From Prorocentrum cordatum (Eukaryota; Sar; Dinophyceae; Prorocentrales; Prorocentraceae), in contig CAUYUJ010004014.1 in assembly GCA_963575745.1 (NCBI GenBank), positions 467,118 to 531,117 of the forward strand: a DNA stretch of 64,000 nt, in the 5' to 3' direction. The notes under the pieces are model-generated. The model worked only from the letters and a program-made list of their open reading frames with translations. It ran no database searches and had not been told where the DNA came from. Every line of letters starts with the position of its first letter. The first letter of the stretch is position 1. This document shows positions 19,961 through 29,819 of this stretch, piece after piece. Position numbers and translations under genes: made by a program.

Positions 19961-20820
19961 GTGCACCAGCAAGAGCGCGTTCCCCCCCCCCCAGTTTGCT
20001 TGGTTTCCCATATGACCGTTGACGAAGCCATCGCTCAAGGTGTGTCCTTGGAGCGATGGGCTGGTAATTTCTGGGCGGATTCTGTCGCGAAGCTCGGTTC
20101 GGAACTCACATTCTTTCGGATGGTTTTTGCAAGGCTTTGGCAGGAGAGCATTCATATCATAAATCACAAGACATATATCGAGTTCCTGGCATGGGCGGCA
20201 CAACGTGTGCTGCAGAGCCAGAGGTGGACTGTTGAGCCAGATGAGTTTCTTATCTCGCTCCAGCCCCCTCGCACACCCACTGTCTCGGTCACCAGCCACG
20301 CGATCAGGCACAGTGCTGAGCTCGGAGAGTGGAGGCGATGTGGCTGCGGCAGATGGGCTCGATCGATGCTTCCCCTCCAGGCCATGTTCACTCAGAGAGC
20401 CACCCAGCACTGCATGCCCTCACCCGTTCAGAGGCTAGCTAACGATGCATGGCTTAGTGCCCACGGAGGCACGTTCAGTGTGTAGCGAGGTGATGCGGTG
20501 CAAGTTGCGGCTAACGCCGCTGAGCGGCTCACCCAGGACGAGGCCCCAGGGTCCGAGGAGGCCCAGGGCCCTCCCACCCCCGCGGCCCATGGTCCCGGGC
20601 GTGTTCCTGAGTTCGAGAGCCTGGGCCATGCCGTGTTTCGTGCCAGGAAGCAGTTCTGTTGCCTCAAATGCGGGGGTCATTGGGTCCTTTCTCAGCTCGC
20701 CTACGGGTGCAAAGGCTTCGCCCGCAACCTGTTCACCAAAGCGAACCAGCGGATGAGTGCTCGTAGGTTGGAGGCAGGCAAGCACCCCAAGACATGTGCT
20801 AAATTGGGAAAGTGGTTTCC
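19961..20820 (+). pseudogene. Retroelement C-terminal fragment (RNase H-like end plus Cys motif)
   Basis: One forward frame runs through 19961-20820 with a single in-frame TAG at 20483-20485. The first part contains VSLERWAGNFWADSVAKLG (about 20040-20100), resembling the GNxxAD..AK end of RNase H domains in non-LTR retroelements. After the stop come FCCLKCGGHWVLSQL (about 20660-20700), with a CxxCGxW motif, then MSARRLEAGKHPK. A Cys motif followed by an RRLxxGxHP tail is, as I recall, common at the C-terminus of dinoflagellate retroelement proteins; a profile search would confirm this. No reverse transcriptase precedes it, so this is a truncated dead copy. The frame after about 20820 enters low-complexity DNA and should be ignored. 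Confidence 0.5.
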
Positions 20821-21054
20821 CCCTCCCGTCGCCCGTCGCCGCTCCTCCACCGCTGCATACCTCTATATGACTGCGTCGTGGTCCTGGCGTTGCGGGGTCA
20901 CGCACCTTCACCAGGGGATGGCGGGTTCGACGAAGGATCAGGCGGGGCTTCCTTTCCGTCTTGCAGGTGCTCCCCCGCTAGGATGCAGATCCTTGCCGCA
21001 TTGATGTTTGGCCCCTGGCTCGGGCTCCGCTCTTGCAACAGGCGCAGCGGCCTG

Positions 21055-21630
21055 CGCCCTCCTCCTCGTCCTCCTCCTCCTCCTCCTCCTCCTCCTCCTC
21101 CTCCTCCTCCTCGTCGTTTTCCTTCTCCTCCTCCTTTTCCTCCCCCTCCTCCCCTCCTCTTCCTCCTCCCCCTCCTCCTCCTCCGCCTCCTCCTCCTCCT
21201 CCTCCTTCTCATTCTCCCTTCACCTCGTGCTCCTCATTATCATAGTCCTGCTCCTCGTCCTCCCCCTCCTCCTCGTCCTTCTCCGCCTCCTCTTCCTCAT
21301 CCATCCTGCTCGTACTCATCCTCCTCCTCCTTCCTCCTCCTCCTCCTCCTCCTCCTCCTCCTCCTCCGCCTCCTCCTCTTCCTCTTCCTCTCTCCCCTCC
21401 TACCTTCCTCCCGGCCTCCCTCCCTCCTTCCCTCCCCTCCTCCTCCCCCTCCCCCTCCCCCTCCCTCCCCCTCCCCCGCCTCTGCCTCTTCCTCCGCCTC
21501 CGCCGCCTTCTTCTCTTGCTCCTTCTCCTCATCCTCCTCATCCCCCTCCTCCGCCTCCTCTTACCTCGACTTCCACATCCTCCTCTTCCCCCTCCTCCTC
21601 ATCATCATCATCAGCAGCAGCATCAGCATG

Positions 21631-21676
<46 letters not shown>

Positions 21677-21842
21677 GCATCATCAGCATTTTTCTCCTCC
21701 TCCTCCTTCTCCTCCTCCTCCGCCGCCGCCTTCTCCTCGTCCTCCTCCTCCGCATTCGCTTCATCCTCGTCCTCATCCTCCTTTCCCTCGTCCTCCTCCT
21801 CCTCCTCCTCCTCCTCATCATCATCATCATCATCATCAGCAG

Positions 21843-21876
<34 letters not shown>

Positions 21877-22476
21877 TTCAGCCTTCGCCTCTTCCTCCTC
21901 CCCCGCCTCGTCCTCCGCATCATCATCCTCCGCCTATTCCTCCTCCTCTTCCTCCTCCTCCTCCTTCTCGTCATCCCCCCCTCCTCATCCTCCTCATCCT
22001 CATCCGCGTTCTCATCGTCATCTTCCTCCTCAGCATTCTCCGTCTCCTCCTTCTCCTCCTCGTCCTCCTCGTATTCCCCCTCCTCCTCCTCAGCTTCCTC
22101 TCCTCGTCCTCCTCCTCCTCCTCCGTGTCCTCCTCCCTTCACCGCGTCCTCCGCCTCTCCCTCCCCCCCCTCCCCCTCCCCCGCCGCCGCCTCCGAATCG
22201 TCCTCCGCCTCCGCCGCGTCCTTCTCTGTCTCCTCCTCTTGTTCCTCCTCCTCCTCCTCCTCCTCCTCCGCCGTCTCCTTATTCTCCTCCTCCTCCTCAT
22301 CCTCCGCCTGGTCGTCCTTCTCCTCCTCCTCATCAGCATCAGCATCATCAGCATCATCAGCATCTCCATCATCTTCATCAGCATCATCATCCTTCCCCTC
22401 CATCTCCTCATCCTCAGCCTCATCTTCCTCATCATCCTCATCATCATCCTCAGTTTCATCATCCTCATCATCATCC

Positions 22477-22521
<45 letters not shown>

Positions 22522-22790
22522 CTCTCATCGTCGTCGTCTTCCTCCTCTTCTTCCTCCTCTTCAGCATCCTCATCCTCCTCCTCCGCCTTCGCCTCCGCTT
22601 CCGACTCTTCCTCCCCCCCCACGCCACGACATTTTCGTGTTATTCCTCTCCCTCGTCCTGCTCGTCCTCCTCCTACTCATCCTCCTCCTCCTCCTCCTCG
22701 TCCTCCTCCTCCGCCGTCTGTTCCTCCTCCTCCTCCTCCTCCTCCTCATCATCATCATCATCATCCTCCTCCTCCCTATATGTGTCGCTC
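21055..22790 (+). repeat. 1.7-kb CTC/TCC and ATC trinucleotide tract
   Basis: Polypyrimidine triplets (CCT, CTC, TCC) with inserted ATC blocks, for example at 21600-21680, 21815-21880 and 22325-22520. Frames of 350-860 codons open on both strands. Forward they read as Ser, Leu or Pro/His runs, and the reverse frame as Glu/Asp runs. None has complex sequence, so no gene is called. Confidence 0.9.
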
Positions 22791-23977
22791 AGCTGGCCTG
22801 CCCTTAGCTCTTGGGTATGCCCTCCGTTCCATTTCGCGTTTCGGCCACCGCTGTTTCGCCAGGCCGCGCGCCCCTCCTCCCTCCTCATCCTCATCCTCCT
22901 CCTCATCCTCATCCTCCTCATCCTCCTCCTCCACATCCTCCACATCCTCTTCCTCCTCGTTTCGGATTGGCGCTCTGTTCTCGTCGTTCAGAATGGCGCT
23001 CTCGCCCCAGCGCGGGCCACTTTTCTCAATCTGGGTCTTGCGTCATTGTGCCCCCCTTCTTATTTTCCATCCTCCGCCTTCCCCGGGTCCTCGTGCTTCC
23101 CGTGTTCCTTCCACTCCTGGTCTTGTTGTTGCTTTTCGTGTCGCGCCAGCGCGGGCCATTTTTCTGAATCCGAGTCTGTCTTCATCGTTGTCGCCCTCCT
23201 CATTTCCCCTCCTCCGCCTCCCCCTGATCATCCTTCTCCTCCCGATCCTTCCGCTTCAGTTTCTACTGTTGATGTCCGTCCTCGTCCTTGTTTCTGCCGC
23301 TCATCCTCCTGCTCACCCGCCACCTCCGCCTCCTCTTCCTCCTCCTCCTCCGCCTCCTCCTCCTGTGTACGCAGCTGCCCTTTTCTCCGATTGCACATAA
23401 CACTAAGTGGTCTTTGTGTGGGATTCGCAGGTCGGCTATGACACGCGTCAGCGGATAGAAATAAATCAGCGCCATGGGAAGGGACGGGGGGGAAGGGATC
23501 GGATGTCAGATGGGGCGCGAACGCACCTAGCTTGCCCCCTCCTCCCCCTCTCCCTCCTCTCACCCCGGGTGGGGATGATCCCCCTTCCCCCTCGGCCGGT
23601 CGAGGTGGAGGAGGCGGTGGTAGAGAACGGGAAGAGGCAAGGGCCCGCAGGAGGAGAAGGGGGGGAATGATCAACGAAACCAGGGGACACATACATCAAT
23701 TCCCGGAGGTGTGAGCGAGCGGTTGTTGTGGGTCGGCGTTGGGCCCTCTTGGGCGGCGAGTCCGCGCTAGGCATGTGGATCCAGCGCCGACATACTCAAT
23801 CCACGCGGCGCGCCTCCGAAATCAGTTCATCCATATTAGAATCGCCATGGGTTTGGGCGCTATACTTATTCGCTGTCTCGTGGGACCTGACAGGTTGAAA
23901 ACGTTACATCATCGTGGCAAAAGGCCCAGCCATCTGCCCAAACGTGGGTACCACAAGGCACGATGGAACGAAGGAAG
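22791..23977. other. Pyrimidine-rich remainder and non-repetitive DNA, no gene
   Basis: CTC-rich patches at 22875-22960 and 23270-23370 alternate with normal DNA. GCGCCAGCGCGGGCCACTTTTCT-like wording occurs at about 23010 and 23145 as a short direct repeat. No coding frame is supported. Confidence 0.5.
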
Positions 23978-24830
23978 GGGAGCTCCCTATTGTGGGGCCG
24001 CGAAACGTGTGAGGGGTATGCCGAAATCGACGAAGCTGCAAATGGGCGCACCCACTGCAGCATAAGCTCCTTATGGGGCCACGAAACGTGTCAGGCGTGT
24101 GCCAAAAAGTGGCTGAGGGCGCACGTGGGCACACGCCTTGAGACCTGAGGTGGAGCTCACTGTGTGGCCACGAAGCGTGTGAGGAGTGTGCCGATAATGG
24201 GCCAATGTCCTCATGTGGGCGCACCCTCTGGGGGCCTCAGGGGGAGCTCCCTATGGAGCCACGAATCGCGTTAGTGGTGCGCCGGAGATGGGACGGGGAC
24301 CGCACGCGGGCGCCGCCACTGGGGCCTTCGATGGAGCTCCCTACGAGGCCACGAGCGCGTGCCGACGCGAGCGGGGGGCCGCATGTGGACACGCGCCCAC
24401 TGGGGCCTCGAGTGGAGCTCCGTATGGGGCCGCGGATCTTGTCAGGAGTGTGCGGAAAGGGGTCAGAGACTGCTTTGTGCCCCCCCCTCTCCTGGGGGGC
24501 TTCGGTTGGAGCATCGCTTGGGGCCACGAAACGCGTGAGGAGTGTGCCGAAGGCGTTGGGGGACGCTATGCGGCACCACCCTCCGGGGGGTTCGGTGGCG
24601 CTCCATGGATAGGGCTGCGAAAATGGGAGGGGTGTGCCAGAATGGGCTGGGAGGCGTCGTGCGGCACCACCGTCTGGTGGTTTCGGTGGAACTGCCCTAT
24701 GGGGCTACGAAGCGTGTGAGTGGTGTGCCGAAGTGGACGGGAGAACGACATGCGGCACCACCCCCTGGTGCATTCGGTGAAGCTCCTGACGGGGCCACGG
24801 AACATGCGAGGCGTGTACCCCGAGGGTCCC
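23978..24830 (+). repeat. Satellite with ~90-bp unit, about 10 copies
   Basis: Each unit has GGAGCTCCCTATGGGGCCACG, then AACGTGTGAGGAGTGTGCCG, then a variable GC-rich part ending TTCGGTGGA. Spacing between successive GTGCC landmarks is 81, 89, 91, 80, 91, 94, 90, 91 and 90 bp. The later units are the most regular. The unit length gives frames of mixed phase, and no gene is called. Confidence 0.85.
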
Positions 24831-25052
24831 ACAGTTTTCCCGCGGGGCAGGTGTTCCGTCCAGGACCCGTTGTTGATGGCCCCAAACAGCCCAAAAATTG
24901 GGACAGAAATTCTCGACACGACCTCGTTGATCGATCCTCGATCGACCATTGCTTGACCGGCGACGGCGACGATCAGGGGCAACGTTAGAGGGGTTGGGCT
25001 GAGGGCGGGATGCATCGACCCCCAATCGCACATTCATTGCCGATAGGCCTGG
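24831..25052. other. Spacer with CGATCCTCGATCGAC palindromic words
   Basis: GATCGATCCTCGATCGAC occurs near 24930 and similar words near 25315 and 25600, between the copies of the next element. No gene. Confidence 0.4.
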
Positions 25053-25174
25053 CATCGCTCGGACATGTGCATGTTTTTTCTCGGCGAGGACCATCGAGGA
25101 GCATACTTGATCACTTGGCGAAAAAAACACGCACGAAACCGAAAGAAACACAAAAAATAGACGTCCGAGCGATG
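25053..25174 (+). mobile_element. 122-bp MITE-like element, copy A
   Basis: Begins CATCGCTCGGACAT and ends ACGTCCGAGCGATG, inverted ends matching at 13 of 14 positions. The interior has GGCGAGGACCATCGAGGAGCA, then an A-rich AAAAAACACGCACGAAACC stretch. Copy B has the same length and interior. There is no coding capacity. Confidence 0.8.
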
Positions 25175-25638
25175 GCGAGTAGGGGCCCGATAGCCCACCC
25201 CTCATGGGGCCGTGCGGTTATGTTGTCGGGTGCTTGTCGCCGATCTGTCGGCGCTATGTCGCCGACTCCATGTTGATTCCACGGGCCATGAACTTGAGGG
25301 AATAACCTTGGCCGGTCGATCCTCGATCGGCTTTCGCCCTATCCCCCGACGCCGACGTTTGGTGTTCGATCAAAGACCCCTTGTGGAACACAGTCGTCCA
25401 CCTTCCGAGCCAAAGAACGCCGAAGACCGCGGGAAACCGCCGATGACCACCGAAGACCGCCGAAGACCGCCTGAGACCGCCGAAGGCCGATGGGCAACAA
25501 GGAGTCCATATTCGAACACATAGCGGCGAGGCCAGCGACGGCGACGACGGCGACCTGGCGCACACGACCGATGCCGATCGATCGGCGACGACGACGATTC
25601 TCGATCCTCGGTCCTCGATCGACCCTCGCTCGATTTGG
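25175..25638. other. Spacer between copies A and B
   Basis: Normal-complexity DNA with a short GACCACCGAAGACCGCC repeat at about 25440-25480. No gene is supported. Confidence 0.4.
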
Positions 25639-25760
25639 CATCGCTCGGACGTGTGCGCTTTTCCTTCGGCGAGGACCATCGAGGAGCATCCTCGATCATT
25701 TGGCGAAAAAAACACGCACGAAACCGAAAAAAACACAAAAAAATGGACGTCCGAGCGATG
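25639..25760 (+). mobile_element. 122-bp MITE-like element, copy B
   Basis: Ends CATCGCTCGGACGT and ACGTCCGAGCGATG are perfect 14-bp inverted repeats. The interior holds a further small palindrome around TCGAGGAGCATCCTCGA. Confidence 0.85.
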
Positions 25761-25931
25761 GCGAGTCGATCGGCAGCGACGGCGACGGCGTCGGCCTGGC
25801 GCGCACGCGAGGCGTCGCTGGCGCTGGCGGGGCCTGGGAGCCCACCGCCGCCGTCCGTCCGCCCCTCTGCGGGGCCGCGCCTCTCGCCGGCGCCGCCGGC
25901 CCCGCCGCCGCCGCTCGCGGGGAAGGGCCCG

Positions 25932-26096
25932 GCACGCGCAGAGGGGGGAGGGGGGGGGGGAGGGCTTCTTAGAAGCACCCCTGCTTCTCAGAAGGCGCGG
26001 GCCTGCTCTATAGATGTAAGGCCGGCGCCTTCTAAGAAGCAGCCTCCTTCTAAGAAGCCTTCCCCCCTCCCCCCACCCCCTTGTGCGCGCCGCCAA
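25932..26096. mobile_element. Foldback element, copy 1
   Basis: Left arm GGGCTTCTTAGAAGCACC...GCTTCTCAGAAGGCGCGGGCC is complementary to right arm GGCCGGCGCCTTCTAAGAAG...TTCTAAGAAGCC around a short centre with CTATAGATGTA. G-rich and C-rich flanks extend the pairing. A close copy lies at 60711-60885. Confidence 0.8.
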
Positions 26097-26225
26097 AAGG
26101 GCCCGGCACACGCCAGTCAGGAGGGGGAAAGTAAAACGACGCGAAGATCGGGCAGAATCGGATCGGGATAACTCGAAGTCTCTGAGAACCGGCGGGTTTG
26201 GAGGATGTATTAGGCGCCGCGGCCA

Positions 26226-26274
26226 CTCCAGAGCGTTCCAGAACGCTCTGAGAGCGCTCCGGAACGCTCTGGAG
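26226..26274. repeat. Perfect 14-bp inverted repeat
   Basis: CTCCAGAGCGTTCC at 26226-26239 pairs with 26261-26274. The 21-bp loop holds further AGCGCTC/GAACGCTC words. Confidence 0.85.
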
Positions 26275-26475
26275 CGATTGATCCCGATCCTAGCCCTGTT
26301 TTAGAAAGAGCATGCAGACGCAACGAATGGGAAGTGGGGGAGAAGACGGAGCTCCAGAAAGTCTTGAACAAAAATTGGGGAACCCCCTTTGACCAACCGC
26401 TGCAAGCGCGGTGGCGGACAATGGGCACGGGGCATGGGGATCAGCAGTGCAGTCAAGGCGCTGAAATAAGGACCG

Positions 26476-26590
26476 CTTTGGGCTCAGGAGGGGCTCGGGG
26501 GATTTCAAGCCGTTCCTCAGACTTGTGTCGTGGAACCTGTTTTTGGCCCAAGCCCGTCGTTGCCAGCAAAGCCCCTTCGTTCCTCACTAT
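26476..26590 (+). repeat. Dispersed repeat, copy 1 (partner at 40704)
   Basis: Shares GGAGGGGCTC, CGTTCCTCAGA, GGAACCTGTTTTTGGCC and CCCTTCGTTCC with 40704-40812. Non-coding. Confidence 0.6.
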
Positions 26591-26898
26591 GGCACCGTAG
26601 GGGTATGAACTTTGCAGCCGCCGGGGGGGCAGGCGTCCCCGACGGCGGAAAGTTGCACTCAACACAAGTATTCGCCCCCATGTTATGGTAGCACGATGAT
26701 TGTGAATCTTCGTCCGGAAGGATAGGTCAACAAAAAAGGGCGATGCTTGTACAAGCCCCTGCCTCGGAGAGGAGGGGGGTCCGGGGAGCAGAGGGGGTCA
26801 GCGTACAGGGCCCTGCCGGGGAGCCCCCCCTGGGCTGAGGAGCTGCCCGCCTTCGTGCGCGCCACGAGCGAGGACGAGGCCCGCGTCCACCTTGGACC
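26591..26898. other. Non-repetitive DNA, no gene
   Basis: Normal complexity; no frame supported. Confidence 0.4.
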
Positions 26899-27128
26899 GA
26901 GCAGTGGCGAAGCGTCCTGGCTTGCCTGCAGGCCCACCAAAGAAGGTTGTTCGAACCGTTTGTGGCTTGCGCGACACGTTCTTCGAACAATTCTGGCTGG
27001 GGCCGTCTTGCTTTGACACATCTGGCGTGTGGTATCAGAACTTGGCTTTGTTATGGTATTGCTGTTTGGGGTTCCAGCAACAGCTTGCGGCAGGCCTACA
27101 GGAATGCAGGGACGGTCGCTCCCTGCTC
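26899..27128 (+). mobile_element. 230-bp dispersed repeat (GAGCAG family), copy 2
   Basis: The uninterrupted reference copy. It begins GAGCAGTGGCGAAGCGTCC and ends GGACGGTCGCTCCCTGCTC, so the outermost six bases are inverted. It contains CCCACCAAAGAAGGTTGTTCG. Copies occur at 16215-16433 (inverted) and 58479-58903 (interrupted). Confidence 0.75.
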
Positions 27129-27141
27129 AATGGGAGAGTTC

Positions 27142-27289
27142 CCCTGACCTTCCAGGAGGGCTAAAAAATAGCACGCGACTTAAAGACCTATCCCAGAGCT
27201 ATTATGCGTCTTGGTTTTAGGCTGTTTCGGTCAGTTGTTTAGGTTTTTAGGCCCCCAGTGCTAAAAAGTAGCTCTCTGGAAGGTCAGGG
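27142..27289 (+). mobile_element. 148-bp MITE-like element, copy 1
   Basis: Begins CCCTGACCTTCCAGGAGGGC and ends with the near-complementary CTCTCTGGAAGGTCAGGG. TAGCAC and GTGCTA words extend the inverted ends to about 30 bp. The interior is AT-richer with CTTGGTTTTAGGCTGTTTCG. A second copy lies at 29356-29502. Confidence 0.85.
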
Positions 27290-27742
27290 TCCTCCCCCCT
27301 CCTGCTTCCCCAGACATGCTCGCGTCGCGGGAAAAAAATAGCACCACGGCTCCTGGCAGTTTTTGCAGCCTCGAGGGGCCTTCGCCGGACCCGGGGGCCG
27401 TCAGAGAACGGCTCGCGGTCAGAATCCACCTTAGGCGATGCTTAAGAAAACTTCAGTTTTCGGCCAGATTCTCGATTATTCTTAACGTTTCAATGTAAAT
27501 CTTAAGATGTTAATAGAAACGTTGGGTTTTGATTCAAGTTCTGAGACTATGAATTTCTTAACCCATGATGTCTTAAGCATTTCGCAGGGCGTATGGCTTT
27601 GGGGCCCTGGGAAGGGGGGCAGTTTTCGGGGGGTCCCCGTTTGCAAGGAAGTCACGCCGTCGGAGGCCCGGGCCCTGCGCTCTCCATCCCACAGACATCC
27701 GGGAGGAGGCCCTGCGGGGGAAGCCTTTTGCGAGGGCGCGGA
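27290..27742. other. Non-repetitive DNA, no gene
   Basis: Normal complexity. An AT-richer patch lies at 27440-27580; no coding frame is supported. Confidence 0.4.
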
Positions 27743-27884
27743 GGAAGGAGCCCTTTTCGTTGGGGAGGGGCTCGGTGTTCCTCAGTTGTTTTGCACTTCG
27801 CCCTTGGTTGTGCTTGGGGTTTCGATGGGAAATCGAAGTTTAACTTATGGGAAAAAGAGGCCTCGTTCCTTATTTAGGGTTCCT
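27743..27884 (+). repeat. Dispersed repeat, copy 1 (partner at 52311)
   Basis: GAAGGAGCCCTTTTCGTTGG and GGGAGGGGCTCGGTGTTCCT at the start and GGGAAAAAGAGGCCTCGTTC at the end match 52311-52456. The ends are loosely complementary. Confidence 0.65.
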
Positions 27885-27899
27885 TAGGTCAACGCCCCG

Positions 27900-28560
27900 A
27901 CTGTAGTGGTTGTTTGTCCTTCGGGTCTGTCTCTGCGGTTCTTCCGCGATTGGCCTCCACGGAGACGGGATCTCCAAAGACCCTCCCTCTTCCTCCTCGT
28001 TCCTCCACATTTCTTCTTCGAACTCCCTTCTTATTGCTCACCCTCTCTCATTCCTCCTCCTCCTTTTCCTCCTCCTCCTCATCATCATCATCACCACCAC
28101 CACCATCATCATCACCATCATCGTCATCATCATCATCCTCATCATTATTCTCCTTCTCCTTCTCCTTCTCCTTCTCCTCTCCTCCATGTCCTCCTCCTTA
28201 GTATTCCAAACTCCACGAATGTTTTTTCCGCTGGAACTACAGAGTCTCACCTTGCAACTCATCCCATCAGGACGACGGCATTCCGTCCTCCCTGTTCTCT
28301 TCTCCCTCCTTCGCACTTCATTAATAGTCCTCCTCTTTTCTGGATTCCCCAGTCTCCTCACTATCTTACTCTCTCCTCCTCATCATTCCTCGTCTTCTTT
28401 GGGAGGAGGAGGAAGAGAGTACAGGTGAGCAGGCAGAGGAGAGGGAAGGGAACGATATGGAGGGATAAGAGGGCGGATGTGGAGGAGAGGGGGGACATAT
28501 AAGGAGGTGGAGATAAGGGGATGAGATGGATGAGATGAAGTTGAGGAGATTTGATGAGGA
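27900..28560. repeat. Pyrimidine-rich block with CTC, ATC and CTTCTC triplets
   Basis: Triplet patches at 28060-28190 within CT-rich DNA, turning purine-rich after 28395. Open frames here are low-complexity Ser/Leu/Pro or Arg/Met artefacts. Confidence 0.6.
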
Positions 28561-28941
28561 AGGGAAGAAAATGCAGGAGAGGCAGAACAAATAATCAGAG
28601 GAGCAGCAGGGTCCCTTTTTCGAAAACGAAAATGCGAGAGAGGGCATGTGAGAGAAGACGAACAGCCAGCAAAAGCAGAAACGAAGATTGCCCCACTGCT
28701 TCCAATTCCATGAGGCGGAGCTGCAACAGGGATCTCCAGGACCCGTCGTTGGGCCGTCTAGGGCTCCTTTGGGGCTCTCTAGAATGCGTTTATTGAAGCC
28801 TAGGAGAAGTCTCCAAGCACGCCAACAGAGGGGCCCCGAGCAAGCCCTGCGAGGGCCCCCAAAAGATAGCCAGACATCCGCCACGCACGAAAGCCTCCCT
28901 CGCGTGGCAGGCCCCTGGGCCGCTTGGGGGCCCCTCGTTGG
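28561..28941. other. Non-repetitive DNA, no gene
   Basis: Normal complexity with no supported frame. Confidence 0.4.
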
Positions 28942-29100
28942 ACCCGGCGTCTCTCGCGCCGGCGTTTTTTCTTCGGCGAGGACCATCGAGGAGCATCCTT
29001 GATCATTTCGCGAAAAAACCACGCACGAAACCGAAAAAAACATAGGGAATGGACGTCCGAGCGATGGCGAGCTCCTGTACCCGGCGTCTCTCGCGCCGGC
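28942..29100 (+). mobile_element. 122-bp MITE family, copy C, between 22-bp direct repeats
   Basis: The interior and 3' end (ACGTCCGAGCGATG ending at 29066) match copies A and B, but the 5' inverted end is missing. Identical 22-bp sequences (ACCCGGCGTCTCTCGCGCCG plus GC) lie at 28942-28963 and 29079-29100. Confidence 0.75.
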
Positions 29101-29355
29101 CCCCGAGGGCGCTCCTCTCGCCGGTTGCAGGCCGCCTCTCTCGGCAGACCCCAGGGGCGCCTTGCGTCCGCCCCGCAGGGGGCTCGCCCTCGACATCGGA
29201 TCTGTGGGCAGAGAGGCCTGCCCGGGCGGCCTCCGCCGCGGGCCTCCGCCGCGGGCCTCCGCCGCGAGCCCCACGGGGCCTCTCCCGGCGCTCGGCGCCG
29301 GGGGGGCCGCGAGCGCCCCGCAGCATCAGCAGCCTCGGCACCCGGCGCCCTCCTC
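29101..29355. other. GC-rich DNA, no gene
   Basis: GCCTCCGCCGCGGGCC repeats at about 29235-29270; no supported frame. Confidence 0.4.
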
Positions 29356-29502
29356 CCCTGACCTTCCAAGAGGGCTAAAAAATAGCACGCGACTCAAAAA
29401 CCTATCCCAAAGCTATTCTACGTCTTGGTTTTAGGCTGTTTCGCTAAGTTTTTTGGTTTTTAGGCCCCCAGTGCTAAAAAATAGCTCTCTGGAAGGTCAG
29501 GG
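29356..29502 (+). mobile_element. 148-bp MITE-like element, copy 2
   Basis: Close to copy 1 over its full length, with ends CCCTGACCTTCCA and TGGAAGGTCAGGG. TC precedes and follows both copies, consistent with a very short target duplication but not proof of one. Confidence 0.85.
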
Positions 29503-29553
29503 TCCCCGGCATCCTCGGCTTCATCCTGGCGATCGGTCGCTTGAAGTCACCGG

Positions 29554-29690
29554 GCGCGCTCCACTACTCGCAGAGTGCCTCCTCGCAAGCGCCCGAAGAA
29601 CACGTGTCTGATTCGATGCTTCTCGCAGATCCCCCCCCAAGCGGATCCAGGCCATTTGCGAGTGGTCGCTTTGCGAGTAGTGGAACGCGC
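29554..29690. repeat. 137-bp element with 19-bp inverted ends
   Basis: GCGCGCTCCACTACTCGCA at 29554-29572 is complementary, with one mismatch, to 29672-29690. No second copy was found in the window. Confidence 0.7.
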
Positions 29691-29819
29691 TCGTCTATAA
29701 AGGGCCAGGGAAGACTGGTCACAGAGCCTGCTCCTCCAGGGCCCGCGATCGAGAGGGTAGTGGATCGCCTTCGCGCCTGTTGGGTGGTGCGCTAGACGAC
29801 GTATTGGCCACGCCGCAAA

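Noticed and set aside
21561-22622. Reverse frame of 353 codons rich in Asp and Glu
   Set aside because: It is the complement of the CTC/ATC tract; an acidic protein gene is possible in principle, but no start context or non-repeat domain supports it.
20812-23441. Forward frames of 641 and 862 codons
   Set aside because: They consist almost wholly of Ser, Leu, Pro, His and Ile runs from the triplet tract; there is no complex protein sequence and the reverse strand is equally open.
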